Positions 1-9,324 of a DNA stretch of 64,000 nucleotides are shown one piece after another. Each line of letters opens with the position of its first letter. The stretch's first letter is position 1. The DNA comes from Hallella mizrahii (GTDB lineage: Bacteria; Bacteroidota; Bacteroidia; Bacteroidales; Bacteroidaceae). The position numbers and the translations under genes were made by a program. The notes under the pieces were generated by a model. The model saw nothing but the letters and a program-made list of their open reading frames with translations. It was not told the DNA's origin and searched no databases. Where the stretch lies: positions 62,001 to 126,000 of the forward strand of contig NZ_VUNG01000004.1 in the NCBI RefSeq assembly GCF_009695775.1, written 5' to 3'.

Positions 1-1
1 A

Positions 2-70
2 CGCAGCGGACTGCACAGCAAGAAGCGGCACCACGGCATCTACTTCTTTTACAAAATGTATGATCGGTAG
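2..70 (+). CDS. TraF-like conjugal transfer protein, C-terminal fragment
   Basis: The frame is open from the window edge to a TAG at 68-70, giving the last 22 residues of a protein whose start lies upstream. The tail is basic and aromatic (ends FYKMYDR). In Bacteroides conjugative transposons the gene directly before traG is traF, a small inner-membrane protein of the DUF4133 type, so position suggests this identity. Too little sequence is present to confirm it. Confidence 0.45.
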   Translation, partial: RSGLHSKKRHHGIYFFYKMYDR

Positions 71-126
71 CCGCTAACATAAAGAAAATCGAAAACCAAA
101 ATCAGTTACTACAAACATAACCTACC

Positions 127-3066
127 ATGTCAAACAAGAAAAAGCCGCTTGACGGCCTCTTCGCCCAGCTCCAGGATATCAAGGATGGCTCCGGCAAGCT
201 GCTGAACACGGTCCTCTTCTCGAAGAACGGCAATCCGTCCGTCATCATCGAGATAGAGAACCCCGTGCAGCAGTATGCCACAGACGCTGTGCAATATGTC
301 GCCTTCACTGACGTGCTGAACAACATCGTCCAGACCCTCGGTGAGGGCTATGCCCTGCAGAAGCAGGACGTGCTGTGCCGACAGAGCTACCACCACGATA
401 TCACCGACGATATGGAGTTCCTCACGCGCAGCTACTTCAGCTACTTCAATGATCGACCCTATACCGAGATACGCACCTACCTTATCATCACGCAGGAGAC
501 CGTCAAGTCCGCCTTCGTGAAGTACGACCCCAAGACATGGCTCGACTTCCATACCAAGGTCAGCAAGGTCACGGACATCCTCAAGGAGCGCGGCATTTGG
601 CACAGAAAGCTCACCAAGGACGAGGTCAACGAGTACCTCCACCGCTTCATGGCCTTCCACTTCAAGGACGGCCCCTTCTCGATGCAGAGCTTCAAGGCCG
701 GTGACGACTGCCTGAAGATGGGTGACAAGGTAGTCAAGTCCTTCGACATCGTCGACGTGGACGAGATTGACCTGCCCTCGCTGATAAAACCCTACCAGCC
801 CGTGGCCGTCAACGGCTACGTCATCGCCACCGACCTGCTGGCCTTCCTCAGTGAGATTCCCGACACCGAATGTGTCATATACAACCAAGTCATCCAAATC
901 CCCCAGCAGCGCAAGCTCCTCCGCAAGCTCCAGTCCAAGGCCAAGCGCCACGGCTCCATGCCCGACCCCAGCAACAAGATTGCCAAGGCCGACATCGAGA
1001 CCGTCCTCGACGTGCTCGCACAGGACAGCAAGCTGCTCGTCTATACCAACTTCAACCTGCTGGTGAGCTGCAAGGCTGATAAGCTGACACCCGTGACCAG
1101 CTACATCGAGACCAAGCTCTACGAGTGCGGTATCTTTGCGTCAAAGTCGGCTTATAACCAGTTGGAGCTCTTCATGGACTCCTTCCCCGGCAACGCCTAC
1201 TCGTTCAACCCCGATTACGACCTCTTCCTGACGCTCAACGACGCAGCCCTCTGCCTTTTCTTCAAGGAACATCTGAAGCACAGCGAGGACACACCGCTGA
1301 AGACCTACTACACCGACCGCCAGGGCCTGCCCGTCTGCATCGACATCACCGGCAAGGAAGGCAGGGTGAAGATGACCGACAACGCCAATTTCTTTTGCAT
1401 CGGCCCAAGCGGAAGCGGTAAGTCGTTCCACATGAACAGCGTCGTCCGCCAGCTCCTGGAGCAGAACACCGATGTGGTGATGGTTGACACGGGTGACAGC
1501 TACGAGGGTATATGCCGATATTTCAAAGGCACTTACATCACCTACTCCAAGGAGAAACCCATCTCTATGAACCCGTTCAAGATTACAGATACAGAGTATG
1601 CCCAGAACTTCGGTGAGAAGAAGAACTTCCTCAAGTCGCTCATCTTCCTCATCTTCAAGGGCAGCGAGGCACCCACGAAGATAGAGGACAAGATCATCAA
1701 CCAGACCATCGTCGAGTACTACGAGTCGTACTTCACCCCCTTCAAGGAGTTCACCGATGCCGAGCGCGACCAGCTCCGCAAGCGTCTGCTCTTAGAAGAT
1801 AAGAAGAATGGCACATATGAAAAGCACAGCAAGGAACTCGAAGAAAAATACAAACATACAGAATATGAAACAGACCTTCCAACCTCCGAAGATCCATCTG
1901 CCTTTAGCGGACAGGATAATGAACACGGTTCTCTCCATACTGCTGATGGCAGTCGTGTGGCCAGTGATGGTCCTTTACATACTGCTGAGGAGAAGGAAGC
2001 CTACGCACGAATCCAGCGGAAGGTGAACAAGCTCCACGACCTCATCAACGACAAGGCCGCCACCGACGGTGAGAAAGTAGCCGCCAACCGCCAGCTCATG
2101 CGCCTCATGCCCCAGCTCATCGAGGGCAACTACCTCGTCACCATTGAGCAGCGCATCGACCGCATGGAGAAGCAGCGGCAGAAGATGCACGTGGTCAACC
2201 TCAGCTTCAACAGCTACTACGAGTTCGCCATCGAGCGCATCCCGCAGATTATGAGAGAAAAGAGTATCACCTTCGACATTGACAACTTCGCCGCCATATT
2301 GGAGCAGTTCTATAAGGGCGGAGAACTCGAACACACGCTGAACAACGATGTTGATGCCAGCCTCTTCGACGAGAAGTTCATTGTCTTCGAGATTGACAAG
2401 ATCAAGGACGACCCCGTTCTGTTCCCCATCGTCGTGCTCATCATCATGGACGTGTTCCTGCAGAAGATGCGCATCAAGAAAGGGCGCAAGGCACTCATCA
2501 TCGAAGAGGCATGGAAAGCCATCAGCTCACCGACTATGGCGGAATACATCAAGTACCTTTATAAGACAGTGAGAAAGTTCCACGGCATAGCAGGAGTAGT
2601 AACCCAGGAGTTGAATGACGTGATAGACTCGCCTATCGTGAAGGAAGCCATCATCAACAACTCTGACGTGAAAATCCTCCTCGACCAGTCTAAGTTCAAG
2701 GACAGATACGATGCTATCAGTGCCATCCTCGGACTGACACAGGTGCAGAAGCAGCAGATCTTCACCGTCAATGCCCTGAACAACCACGAGGGAAGAAATT
2801 ACTTCAAGGAGGTGTGGATATGCCGTGGCCAGTACTCCGATGTCTATGGCGTTGAGGAACCACCCGAATGCTACTGGGCCTACACCACGGAACGTGCCGA
2901 GAAAGAGGCTTTGAAAGTCTATGAGCGTCACTACGGAGACATCCAGACCGCCATCACGAAAATTGAGGAAGACCGCAAGAAGTTGGGCATAAAGAAGTAT
3001 CTTGACTTCGCGGTCAAAGTGAACAAACAACAGAAAATCATGCCACTATGGGAAAAAACAGACTGA
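127..3066 (+). CDS. traG: TraG conjugation ATPase, VirB4 family
   Basis: VirB4-type ATPase that powers assembly of the type IV mating channel at the inner membrane. Seen in the 979-aa product: Walker A GPSGSGKS at residues 426-433 and a Walker B-type stretch ALIIEEA at 789-795, with the usual long N-terminal region. It is longer than I recall for Bacteroides TraG (about 830 aa); the extra length is a charged, low-complexity segment at residues 558-622 between the two motifs, whose DNA is visibly more AT-rich than its flanks. It is the first complete gene of the tra operon and ends 2 bp before the preferred start of the next gene. Family assignment is secure; the role of the insert is unknown. 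Confidence 0.93.
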   Translation: MSNKKKPLDGLFAQLQDIKDGSGKLLNTVLFSKNGNPSVIIEIENPVQQYATDAVQYVAFTDVLNNIVQTLGEGYALQKQDVLCRQSYHHDITDDMEFLTRSYFSYFNDRPYTEIRTYLIITQETVKSAFVKYDPKTWLDFHTKVSKVTDILKERGIWHRKLTKDEVNEYLHRFMAFHFKDGPFSMQSFKAGDDCLKMGDKVVKSFDIVDVDEIDLPSLIKPYQPVAVNGYVIATDLLAFLSEIPDTECVIYNQVIQIPQQRKLLRKLQSKAKRHGSMPDPSNKIAKADIETVLDVLAQDSKLLVYTNFNLLVSCKADKLTPVTSYIETKLYECGIFASKSAYNQLELFMDSFPGNAYSFNPDYDLFLTLNDAALCLFFKEHLKHSEDTPLKTYYTDRQGLPVCIDITGKEGRVKMTDNANFFCIGPSGSGKSFHMNSVVRQLLEQNTDVVMVDTGDSYEGICRYFKGTYITYSKEKPISMNPFKITDTEYAQNFGEKKNFLKSLIFLIFKGSEAPTKIEDKIINQTIVEYYESYFTPFKEFTDAERDQLRKRLLLEDKKNGTYEKHSKELEEKYKHTEYETDLPTSEDPSAFSGQDNEHGSLHTADGSRVASDGPLHTAEEKEAYARIQRKVNKLHDLINDKAATDGEKVAANRQLMRLMPQLIEGNYLVTIEQRIDRMEKQRQKMHVVNLSFNSYYEFAIERIPQIMREKSITFDIDNFAAILEQFYKGGELEHTLNNDVDASLFDEKFIVFEIDKIKDDPVLFPIVVLIIMDVFLQKMRIKKGRKALIIEEAWKAISSPTMAEYIKYLYKTVRKFHGIAGVVTQELNDVIDSPIVKEAIINNSDVKILLDQSKFKDRYDAISAILGLTQVQKQQIFTVNALNNHEGRNYFKEVWICRGQYSDVYGVEEPPECYWAYTTERAEKEALKVYERHYGDIQTAITKIEEDRKKLGIKKYLDFAVKVNKQQKIMPLWEKTD

Positions 3067-3068
3067 TA

Positions 3069-3860
3069 ATGCAGACAAAGCCAAAAGGCAGTCTCAATCA
3101 TAGCAACCACCGCTATGTCATCACAGCTGCCATGCTTCTCCTTGCCACAAGTCAGGCCTTTGCCGGATGGCGTGTGGTCTATGACCCTTGGACGACCGGG
3201 CAGGTCAGTGCCAACACCACCGCCCAGAAGCTTATCGAGAACAAGCACAACGAGCGGCTCGACACCATCTCTGAAAAGCAGAAGAAGATATTGCAGTACA
3301 CTGCCACGATGGAGGGCATCAAGGAACTCTACCATCTGACGATGACCAATGTCCGCGGCTTCGGAGAGGAGTCGGCCTACTACAAGGAAATTTTTCTCCT
3401 AAGTGCCGACATCCTCTCCGGCATCCCCACGGTAACAAAGTACATCGCCTCGAACCCCGTGAAGAACTACGTCCTCTGTCTGAACGAGCTCGCCGACATT
3501 GTAATTGAGACCGAAGGACTCATCCATGACTTCATCGACGTAGTGAACAACGGCAAGATAAAATTGCCCGACAATCCCATCATCCGCCAGAAGATACCCA
3601 ACGGCGGCGGACGCTACAATATGGGCCAGGGTGACGGTTACAACTTCATGGACCGCTACACCCGTCTGACGCTGGCCAATAAAATCTACTCCCGTCTGTT
3701 GGAGATGAAGTACAAGATGGACGTGATGGTGATGATGTGCCAGTTCGGAACGTGGGGCGAGGTGTTCTTTGCCATCGACCCTGAGAGCTGGGCTTCCGTC
3801 TATCAGGCCAGCAACATGGTGGATGGCATCATCAACGACTGGAATAACTTTGGAACATAA
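3069..3860 (+). CDS. traI: TraI-like secreted conjugation protein
   Basis: Exported component of the Bacteroides-type mating apparatus. The N-terminus is a signal peptide ending near SQAFAGW; the rest is mostly helical and soluble. An ATG at 3048 would overlap traG by 19 bp; I prefer the ATG at 3069, just after the traG stop, which keeps the signal peptide. It occupies the place of traI (DUF4141-type) after traG in CTnDOT-like operons. The C-terminus (DPESWASV, then VDGIINDW) resembles that of the protein at 58901-59611 (DPDGWATV, then VDGLIMDW), so the two look like distant paralogues. Function within the channel is not known to me. Confidence 0.72.
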   Translation: MQTKPKGSLNHSNHRYVITAAMLLLATSQAFAGWRVVYDPWTTGQVSANTTAQKLIENKHNERLDTISEKQKKILQYTATMEGIKELYHLTMTNVRGFGEESAYYKEIFLLSADILSGIPTVTKYIASNPVKNYVLCLNELADIVIETEGLIHDFIDVVNNGKIKLPDNPIIRQKIPNGGGRYNMGQGDGYNFMDRYTRLTLANKIYSRLLEMKYKMDVMVMMCQFGTWGEVFFAIDPESWASVYQASNMVDGIINDWNNFGT

Positions 3861-3865
3861 TAGCT

Positions 3866-4549
3866 ATGAAGTACCATACCATTATAATCTGCATCCTGGC
3901 CGTCGCCATCCTCTACCCCTCGAAAGCCCATGCCTTCGACTACCCCAACGACCAGCCGACCATCGAGGCACTCATCTCGTTGCACAAGCTCATCAAGAAG
4001 GAAGAGGAGAAGGCACTGGAGAAGGTGGCGGCAAGCTATGGCGAGCAGAGCCTTGTCACCAAGGGCGCAACGAAGTTCAACGACGTGCGCATGACCTTGA
4101 ACTCCAAGCTCAACAACGCCTACAGCTACGTCATCCTTGGTACGGCACTGGCATCGACGGGCACCGACCTCTACAGGCTCATTGATACGTATGCCAAGTT
4201 CACGAAGAACACAGCGAAGTACGCTTTCAAGAAGCCTGCCGTGGCATGGTACTATACCGAGGCCAACTTCGCCTGTGCAAGAGAAGTCAAGAATATCAAG
4301 CGGATGTATGCGACCCTCACCGCCAGCGGTCTGAACGTGATGCGTGCCAGCATGGACGAGAAACTGGAGCTCGTCAATACCCTCCACAGCTACATCTCCA
4401 ACATGCTCGGCATTATTGACTCTGCCAACCTCTGGTGCAGCATCGTTGTCATGGGCGGCTTCCACTACGACTATATCTGGGACATCCTCAACAGCGATGT
4501 GAAAGATGAGATAGCCACAAAGGTCATTGACAAGTGGTACGGAGCATAA
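3866..4549 (+). CDS. Secreted conjugation-operon protein of unknown function
   Basis: A 227-aa protein with a clear signal peptide (hydrophobic residues 5-15, cleavage after SKAHA). The mature part is helical, with charged heptad-like stretches at residues 35-60, and no catalytic motif that I recognise. It begins 5 bp after the preceding tra gene and is followed by another exported protein, so it is probably a periplasmic part of the transfer machinery specific to this ICE lineage. I do not recognise the family. Confidence 0.7.
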   Translation: MKYHTIIICILAVAILYPSKAHAFDYPNDQPTIEALISLHKLIKKEEEKALEKVAASYGEQSLVTKGATKFNDVRMTLNSKLNNAYSYVILGTALASTGTDLYRLIDTYAKFTKNTAKYAFKKPAVAWYYTEANFACAREVKNIKRMYATLTASGLNVMRASMDEKLELVNTLHSYISNMLGIIDSANLWCSIVVMGGFHYDYIWDILNSDVKDEIATKVIDKWYGA

Positions 4550-4623
4550 TCGCTTCGAAACAACAAACCAACTACCAGTTTAATATCAATGTAAAACGAG
4601 TAAACCATCAAAACGACAATACC

Positions 4624-5316
4624 ATGAGACACATACTTTCTTCCCTAATTGTTTGTATAGCTCTCGCTTTCCCCAACGGGGAATGCGGGAGCGCTTATGC
4701 CCAGAAGGTCGTCCACGACAAGCAGAAGGAAAAGCAGTGGCGGAGCATGGAGACCGGTCCCTGGGACTTCGCTCCTGACTGGTACTACTACTTCCTCCAC
4801 AAGAAATACTCCGGTGCCGAGACCTACTGGAAGTGGTCGGGCTTCAAGTCCGGCTACCGTGTCCGCTTCAAGGAGCACAAGTCCAATGTCAAGACCATCA
4901 TGCCCCGTCGTGTGGCACAGGAAGAGACACAGAAGGAGAAAATCAAGAAAGTCGAGGAAGAACGTGAAAAAGTCAAGGAGATGCACGACGAGGAAGTGAT
5001 CCGTGCCGCCGACCGCAATGTTGACCTCGTCTATCACTCCTTCAAGGACGACTTTACACGTATGCAGAAGTCCATCACCGAGGGTCTCACCTACTGCCTT
5101 ACGAAGAGCAAGGGCAAGATGGCCCCACAGGTCAGCGAGCTCCAGCGTCAGAACGACATGATCTGCCAGTCCATCGCCTACACCCACAAGCAGGGCATTG
5201 GCAATGAGCTTGAAAACTCCAAACGGCAGGAAGCCTACATAGAGTACAAGAAGCAGATGGAACAGATTGTCTCCCGTGTGGCACACCTTGTCGGGATGGC
5301 ACAGCAATACTACTAA
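4624..5316 (+). CDS. Secreted conjugation-operon protein, DUF5045-like
   Basis: A 230-aa protein. The open frame begins at 4534, but that would prepend 30 residues with no signal character; the ATG at 4624 gives a standard signal peptide ending at GSAYAQK. After it comes a Trp/Tyr-rich block (WDFAPDWYYYF, then a Trp-rich stretch) that I associate tentatively with the DUF5045 family of Bacteroides conjugation proteins, and then a Lys/Glu coiled-coil segment at about residues 95-130. It lies between two tra genes on the same strand and is probably a periplasmic channel component. Confidence 0.65.
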   Translation: MRHILSSLIVCIALAFPNGECGSAYAQKVVHDKQKEKQWRSMETGPWDFAPDWYYYFLHKKYSGAETYWKWSGFKSGYRVRFKEHKSNVKTIMPRRVAQEETQKEKIKKVEEEREKVKEMHDEEVIRAADRNVDLVYHSFKDDFTRMQKSITEGLTYCLTKSKGKMAPQVSELQRQNDMICQSIAYTHKQGIGNELENSKRQEAYIEYKKQMEQIVSRVAHLVGMAQQYY

Positions 5317-5378
5317 AAGGTAAAAAGGTAAAGAGGTAAAAATCAAAACATTATGCAGAATTAATCAAGTAGAATACC

Positions 5379-6710
5379 ATGATAGACTTACAATTATCTT
5401 CACTATTCATCAACCAGCTGCTGACAATGGGACTCCCTGCCATCGACGACAGTCTGATGCGCCTACTGACGGCCATGGAGACCTTCCCCAAGTCCGCTGT
5501 CCTCGGCAGTGCCATCAGCTTTGCCAAGATGCTCGGCCTGCTGCTCGCCCTTTGCATGGGTTCCTACGAGTGCTGGATGATGATGCTCGGCCGTCGTGGT
5601 ATGGACGTGATGAAGCTCGCCCGTATCATCGGCCTGTCCCTGTGTATCACCTACAGCAGCTACATCTGCGAGTCGCTCAAGATGCCCGGCAAGGGACTGG
5701 AGGAGGTAACACGGCAGATGGCACAGAGCAAGAACAAGGAAGTGGCGGCACTGGAGCTCAAGGTCGCCCAAAAGCAGGACGACTACCTCAAACGCCTCCG
5801 GCAGGTGCAGGACAGCATCGAGACCGCCAAGCAGGTGCAGGCCATCGGTGAGGACGCACACTGGTGGGACAAATTAATCTACAACATGGAGAACCTCGGC
5901 TCCACCATCAACAACTACGCCCAGCGTGCCGCCGTAGCCGCAGAGACCAAGGTCAGCGAGTGGATCAATGACGTGATACGGTTCGTCGGCGAGCTCATCT
6001 TCCAGATGTCCTACTACGGCATGCTCGTCGCCCAGCGCATCTTCATGACCATCCTCGCCACCTTTGCGCCCATCATGTTTGCTCTCAGTATCGTACCGCC
6101 CTGGAGCAACGCCTGGGCCCAGTGGATGGGCAAGTACCTGTCGCTTTCCCTATGGGGATTTGTCGTGTACTTTTGCCTATACTACATCGACTTCATCCTG
6201 ATGTACAACCTCATGGAAGACATCAAGGCCTACGACACCCTATTGAGAGGAACTGTTAACTCATGGCAGCAGATAGGCGCGTTGGGCTTGCAGGGCATCG
6301 GCTCCAACTGTATGTATGCCATGGGCATGCTCGTGGGTGCCTACGTCCTCCGCTTCGTGCCCGAAGTAGCCTCGTGGCTCATCCCCGGCGGTATCAGCTC
6401 CAGCGCAGGAACGGCTTCCGGCAGCATGGCACAGACCCTCGTCTTCGGCGGTGCAAGCTATGCGATGGGTGCGGCAACCACGACGGCAGCGGCAGGGGCG
6501 GCAGTAGCCACCGGCACGGCCTCCATCATCGGCGCGGCACAGCAGTCGCACAGCGATGGTGGCAGCGGCTTCAACCAGACTGCCCGTACCATCATGGCAC
6601 AGACCGGACTTGGAGCCTCCTACAGCCGTGGCGCTGACTCGGCCCGTAGTATAAATAATGTGGGCAAGTCCGACTCCAACTACAAGCCCGGAGGAGCAGA
6701 GGGAAGTTAG
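5379..6710 (+). CDS. traJ: TraJ polytopic membrane protein, VirB6-like
   Basis: A 443-aa integral membrane protein with several hydrophobic segments: two near residues 45-60 and 80-95, a cluster at about 205-300, and more near 310-330. A charged coiled-coil-like stretch lies between the first and second groups (about 110-155), and the tail is rich in Gly, Ala, Ser and Thr. This matches TraJ of Bacteroides conjugative transposons, the inner-membrane channel protein comparable to VirB6. It sits upstream of traK, as in CTnDOT. The 62 bp before it carry short A-rich repeats (aggtaaa units) and no gene. Confidence 0.85.
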   Translation: MIDLQLSSLFINQLLTMGLPAIDDSLMRLLTAMETFPKSAVLGSAISFAKMLGLLLALCMGSYECWMMMLGRRGMDVMKLARIIGLSLCITYSSYICESLKMPGKGLEEVTRQMAQSKNKEVAALELKVAQKQDDYLKRLRQVQDSIETAKQVQAIGEDAHWWDKLIYNMENLGSTINNYAQRAAVAAETKVSEWINDVIRFVGELIFQMSYYGMLVAQRIFMTILATFAPIMFALSIVPPWSNAWAQWMGKYLSLSLWGFVVYFCLYYIDFILMYNLMEDIKAYDTLLRGTVNSWQQIGALGLQGIGSNCMYAMGMLVGAYVLRFVPEVASWLIPGGISSSAGTASGSMAQTLVFGGASYAMGAATTTAAAGAAVATGTASIIGAAQQSHSDGGSGFNQTARTIMAQTGLGASYSRGADSARSINNVGKSDSNYKPGGAEGS

Positions 6711-6845
6711 GAGTGAGAAGTAAGGAGTTAGGAGTTGTCGAGCCAACGCGAGGCAGCTTCTCAACTCCACAAATTTCTAATTCCTATCTCCTAACTCAAA
6801 GAAACTCCTAACTTCTAATTCCTAACTTCTAACTCACATAGCGTT
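6711..6845. repeat. Intergenic inverted/direct repeat cluster (TTAGGAGT family)
   Basis: Between traJ and traK the sequence first carries GTTAGGAGT-type units and then several CTAACTTCTAATTC / CTCCTAACT units, their reverse complement. The two halves could pair into a long imperfect hairpin. A related stretch (CTCCTAACTTCTATTTCC) recurs at about 10371-10402, just before the coupling-protein gene. It may modulate readthrough or mRNA stability; no promoter or coding potential was seen. Confidence 0.6.
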
Positions 6846-7442
6846 ATGTTGATACAATCCTTAGAACAAAAAACCAAACTGGCACTTGCAACCGTCATCC
6901 TCACGTTGGCGGCTTGCACTGCCATCTGCATCTTCACTGTCTATCAGAGCTCGAAGCTTGTCAGTGAGGAGCGCAGCCAAATATACATTCTCGACGGTGA
7001 CATCCCCTTCCTCGCCGAGCGAAGCTTACAGGAAGCCAACTTCGTGATGGAAGCCAAGGCGCATATCCAACTTTTCCATCAGTACTTCTTCAACCTGCCT
7101 CCCGACAACGATTACATCAAGTGGACGCTCGGCAAGGCCCTCTACATGGCTGACGGAACGGCGATGAAGCAGAAACAGGCCATGGAAGAGAACGGCTTCT
7201 ACTCGGATATTATATCAAGCAGTGCCGTCTGCACCATCAAGTGCGACTCCATCCAGTTCAACGATCATGAGAAAAAATTCAAGTACTTCGGCACGCAGCT
7301 CATCAAGCGCCGAAGCCGTGACCTGAAACGCTCCATCATCACCGTGGGCGAGATAGAGAACGTGCCGAGGACACAAAACAATCCACACGGACTGCTCATC
7401 ATAAACTGGAGAACACTCGAAAACAAAGATTTAGACTACTAA
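6846..7442 (+). CDS. traK: TraK conjugation protein, VirB8-like
   Basis: A 198-aa protein with one N-terminal membrane anchor (residues 12-32) and a periplasmic domain, the plan of VirB8 and of TraK in Bacteroides conjugative transposons. Conserved-looking elements include LAERSLQEANFVMEAKAHI after the anchor and a C-terminal GLLIINW strand. It lies between TraJ and a small TraL-like gene, in the CTnDOT gene order. It probably bridges the inner-membrane ATPase complex and the core channel. Confidence 0.85.
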   Translation: MLIQSLEQKTKLALATVILTLAACTAICIFTVYQSSKLVSEERSQIYILDGDIPFLAERSLQEANFVMEAKAHIQLFHQYFFNLPPDNDYIKWTLGKALYMADGTAMKQKQAMEENGFYSDIISSSAVCTIKCDSIQFNDHEKKFKYFGTQLIKRRSRDLKRSIITVGEIENVPRTQNNPHGLLIINWRTLENKDLDY

Positions 7443-7512
7443 AGACCCTCCCCGGCCCTTCCTAAAAGAGAGGGGGAAAGAATACAGAAATAAATTATCA
7501 AAAGAAAAAGCT

Positions 7513-7971
7513 ATGAAGATATTTAAACGCACCAAGGCCAAGAAGGATGCCAAGATAGCGGAAGGCATCAAGTCGCTGACAGACAAGTTCAAGCTCAAGG
7601 ACAAGATAGCGAAAGCCAACCAATGGGCAGACAAGCACAAGAAGAGAGTGTCCGTCATCACCATCAGCATGCTCATGCTCTCACTCATCGTTGGCAGCTG
7701 GCTCACGCTGACCAGCACCTACAACGAGGCTGACATGATGTCTGGTCTGTCAGACGTGAAGCCTGCCTTCGACGGCATCCGCCGCATCCAGCGTCTGAAG
7801 TCCATGCAGGTGGACCAGACCGTGGAGCTCACCAACAAGGGCCAGCAGCTCAAGCACGACCTCGATTCCCTCATCCGTCTGCCCATCAAAAGCCACAAGG
7901 ACTCCGTGGACATCATGGTGAAGTACCGCCAGTTGGAACTCGTGGTAAAGTATCTCGACAACAAGCAATAA
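7513..7971 (+). CDS. traL: TraL-like small membrane protein
   Basis: A 152-aa protein: a very Lys-rich cytoplasmic N-terminus (residues 1-45), one transmembrane segment (about 47-66), then a helical periplasmic part. Its position between traK and traM and its single-anchor topology match TraL (DUF3989-type), although it is longer than the roughly 100 aa I recall for that family. The 70-bp gap before it has a C-rich and G-rich pair (CCCTCCCC and GAGAGGGGG) that could form a weak hairpin. Confidence 0.65.
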   Translation: MKIFKRTKAKKDAKIAEGIKSLTDKFKLKDKIAKANQWADKHKKRVSVITISMLMLSLIVGSWLTLTSTYNEADMMSGLSDVKPAFDGIRRIQRLKSMQVDQTVELTNKGQQLKHDLDSLIRLPIKSHKDSVDIMVKYRQLELVVKYLDNKQ

Positions 7972-7997
7972 ACGCAAAACAATAAAAAACACATGAT

Positions 7998-9230
7998 ATG
8001 GACTTACAGAAACTCAAGCGTCTGAACCTCAGACAACCCAAGTACATTTTCCCTTTGGTCATCTTCCTGCCCCTGCTGGGACTCATATACTTTGGCATGG
8101 AGACTTTCAAGGGCAACGGCAAGACTGCCAAAAACGTAGTCACCGACTCCATCAACATGAGCCTTCCCGAAGCACGCAGTGAGGGCGTGGACGACAAGAT
8201 GACGGCCATGAACAAACGCTTTGCCGAGGGCGGAGCCTTCACCGCCGTCGACGGCATCGGCGACGAGTACGAACAGAAGGACACTACCGGCAGCGGCTAC
8301 AATGACAGGGAGCGGCAGGACATTGATGCGGTCAACGCCGAGCGTCTCCGTCAAATGAAAGCCGAACAGGACCTCCGCGAGCGCCAGCAGGCCAACATGA
8401 ACCGCATCAACGGCTATGGCAACAGCTATGGAGGCAATGGCTATGGCAATCGCAGCTATGGCAGCGGACGCACCCAGCAGGACGACCTCAACGACTATGC
8501 CCGTGAACTGGAACGCATCCAGAACCGCAGCATGGACCGCCAGCGCCGCTACTATGCCGAGCAGGAACAGCGCGACAAGGAAGAGGAAGCCGAAGAGAGA
8601 CGGCAGCAACAAGAAATGATCGACGCACTCACAGGAAACACGAAAAAGAAAAACAAGAAAGAAGAGAAGACCGAGGTCGTCGAGAAAGTCAAGGAGGACA
8701 ACAGCGAGAAGTTCAACACCGTGGCCAGTACCGAGAATGTCGATGAGCCGCTTATCAAGGCTATGATTGACAAGACCACCAAGGCTCGTGAGGGCACAAG
8801 ACTTCGCTTCAAACTGCTCGATGACGTAACCGTCAAGGGCATCCGCCTCAAGAAGGGTTCATACCTCTACGGCATCGTCACGGGCTTCGGACAGCAGCGT
8901 GTCATGGCCAACATCACGAGCATCCTTGTCGGCAACAAGTTCATAAAGGTTAATCTAAGCGTCTTCGACAATGACGGCATGGAGGGCTTCTATGTCCCCG
9001 AGTCCACGTTCCGAGAGATGATGAAGGATGCAGGCTCCAATGTCGCCGCTCAGAACATCCAGTTCGATGTGAACAGTACTGGCGGCGTGTCGCCGGAGAT
9101 TATCGCATTGCAAGCCCTGCAGAACATGTACCAGTCTGCCAGCTCCGCCGTGTCGAAGAACATCCGCAAGAATAAAGCCAAAATCAAGTACAACACCATT
9201 GTCTATCTTATAAACACACAGCAAGAATAA
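7998..9230 (+). CDS. traM: TraM conjugation protein, VirB10-like
   Basis: A 410-aa protein with a membrane anchor at about residues 14-32, a long low-complexity linker (a Gly/Asn/Tyr-rich patch near residues 135-155, then Arg/Gln/Glu-rich coiled coil to about 235), and a C-terminal beta domain beginning near residue 245 (TRLRFKLLDDVTVKGIRLKKG). This is the plan of TraM, the VirB10-like scaffold spanning the periplasm. It is followed by TraN, its usual VirB9-like partner. Assignment by domain order and synteny is firm. Confidence 0.88.
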   Translation: MDLQKLKRLNLRQPKYIFPLVIFLPLLGLIYFGMETFKGNGKTAKNVVTDSINMSLPEARSEGVDDKMTAMNKRFAEGGAFTAVDGIGDEYEQKDTTGSGYNDRERQDIDAVNAERLRQMKAEQDLRERQQANMNRINGYGNSYGGNGYGNRSYGSGRTQQDDLNDYARELERIQNRSMDRQRRYYAEQEQRDKEEEAEERRQQQEMIDALTGNTKKKNKKEEKTEVVEKVKEDNSEKFNTVASTENVDEPLIKAMIDKTTKAREGTRLRFKLLDDVTVKGIRLKKGSYLYGIVTGFGQQRVMANITSILVGNKFIKVNLSVFDNDGMEGFYVPESTFREMMKDAGSNVAAQNIQFDVNSTGGVSPEIIALQALQNMYQSASSAVSKNIRKNKAKIKYNTIVYLINTQQE

Positions 9231-9246
9231 GGCCTCACCCCCCTTC

Positions 9247-9267
9247 CCCCTCCCTCGTAGGGAGGGG
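9247..9267 (+). terminator. GC-rich hairpin between traM and traN
   Basis: Arms CCCCTCCCT (9247-9255) and AGGGAGGGG (9259-9267) are perfectly complementary over 9 bp with a 3-base loop. No T-run follows, so it is more likely an mRNA stabiliser or attenuator inside the operon than a full terminator. Confidence 0.5.
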
Positions 9268-9324
9268 AGTAAAATGCCTCAAGCGTTCAGAAACCATTTC
9301 AATAACAACAATACCAAATCCATT

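Noticed and set aside
130..951. Long minus-strand open frame inside traG (273 codons)
   Set aside because: It is a shadow of the GC-rich VirB4 gene; composition is Val/Leu/Gly/Asp-rich with no domain, and the plus-strand protein is unambiguous.
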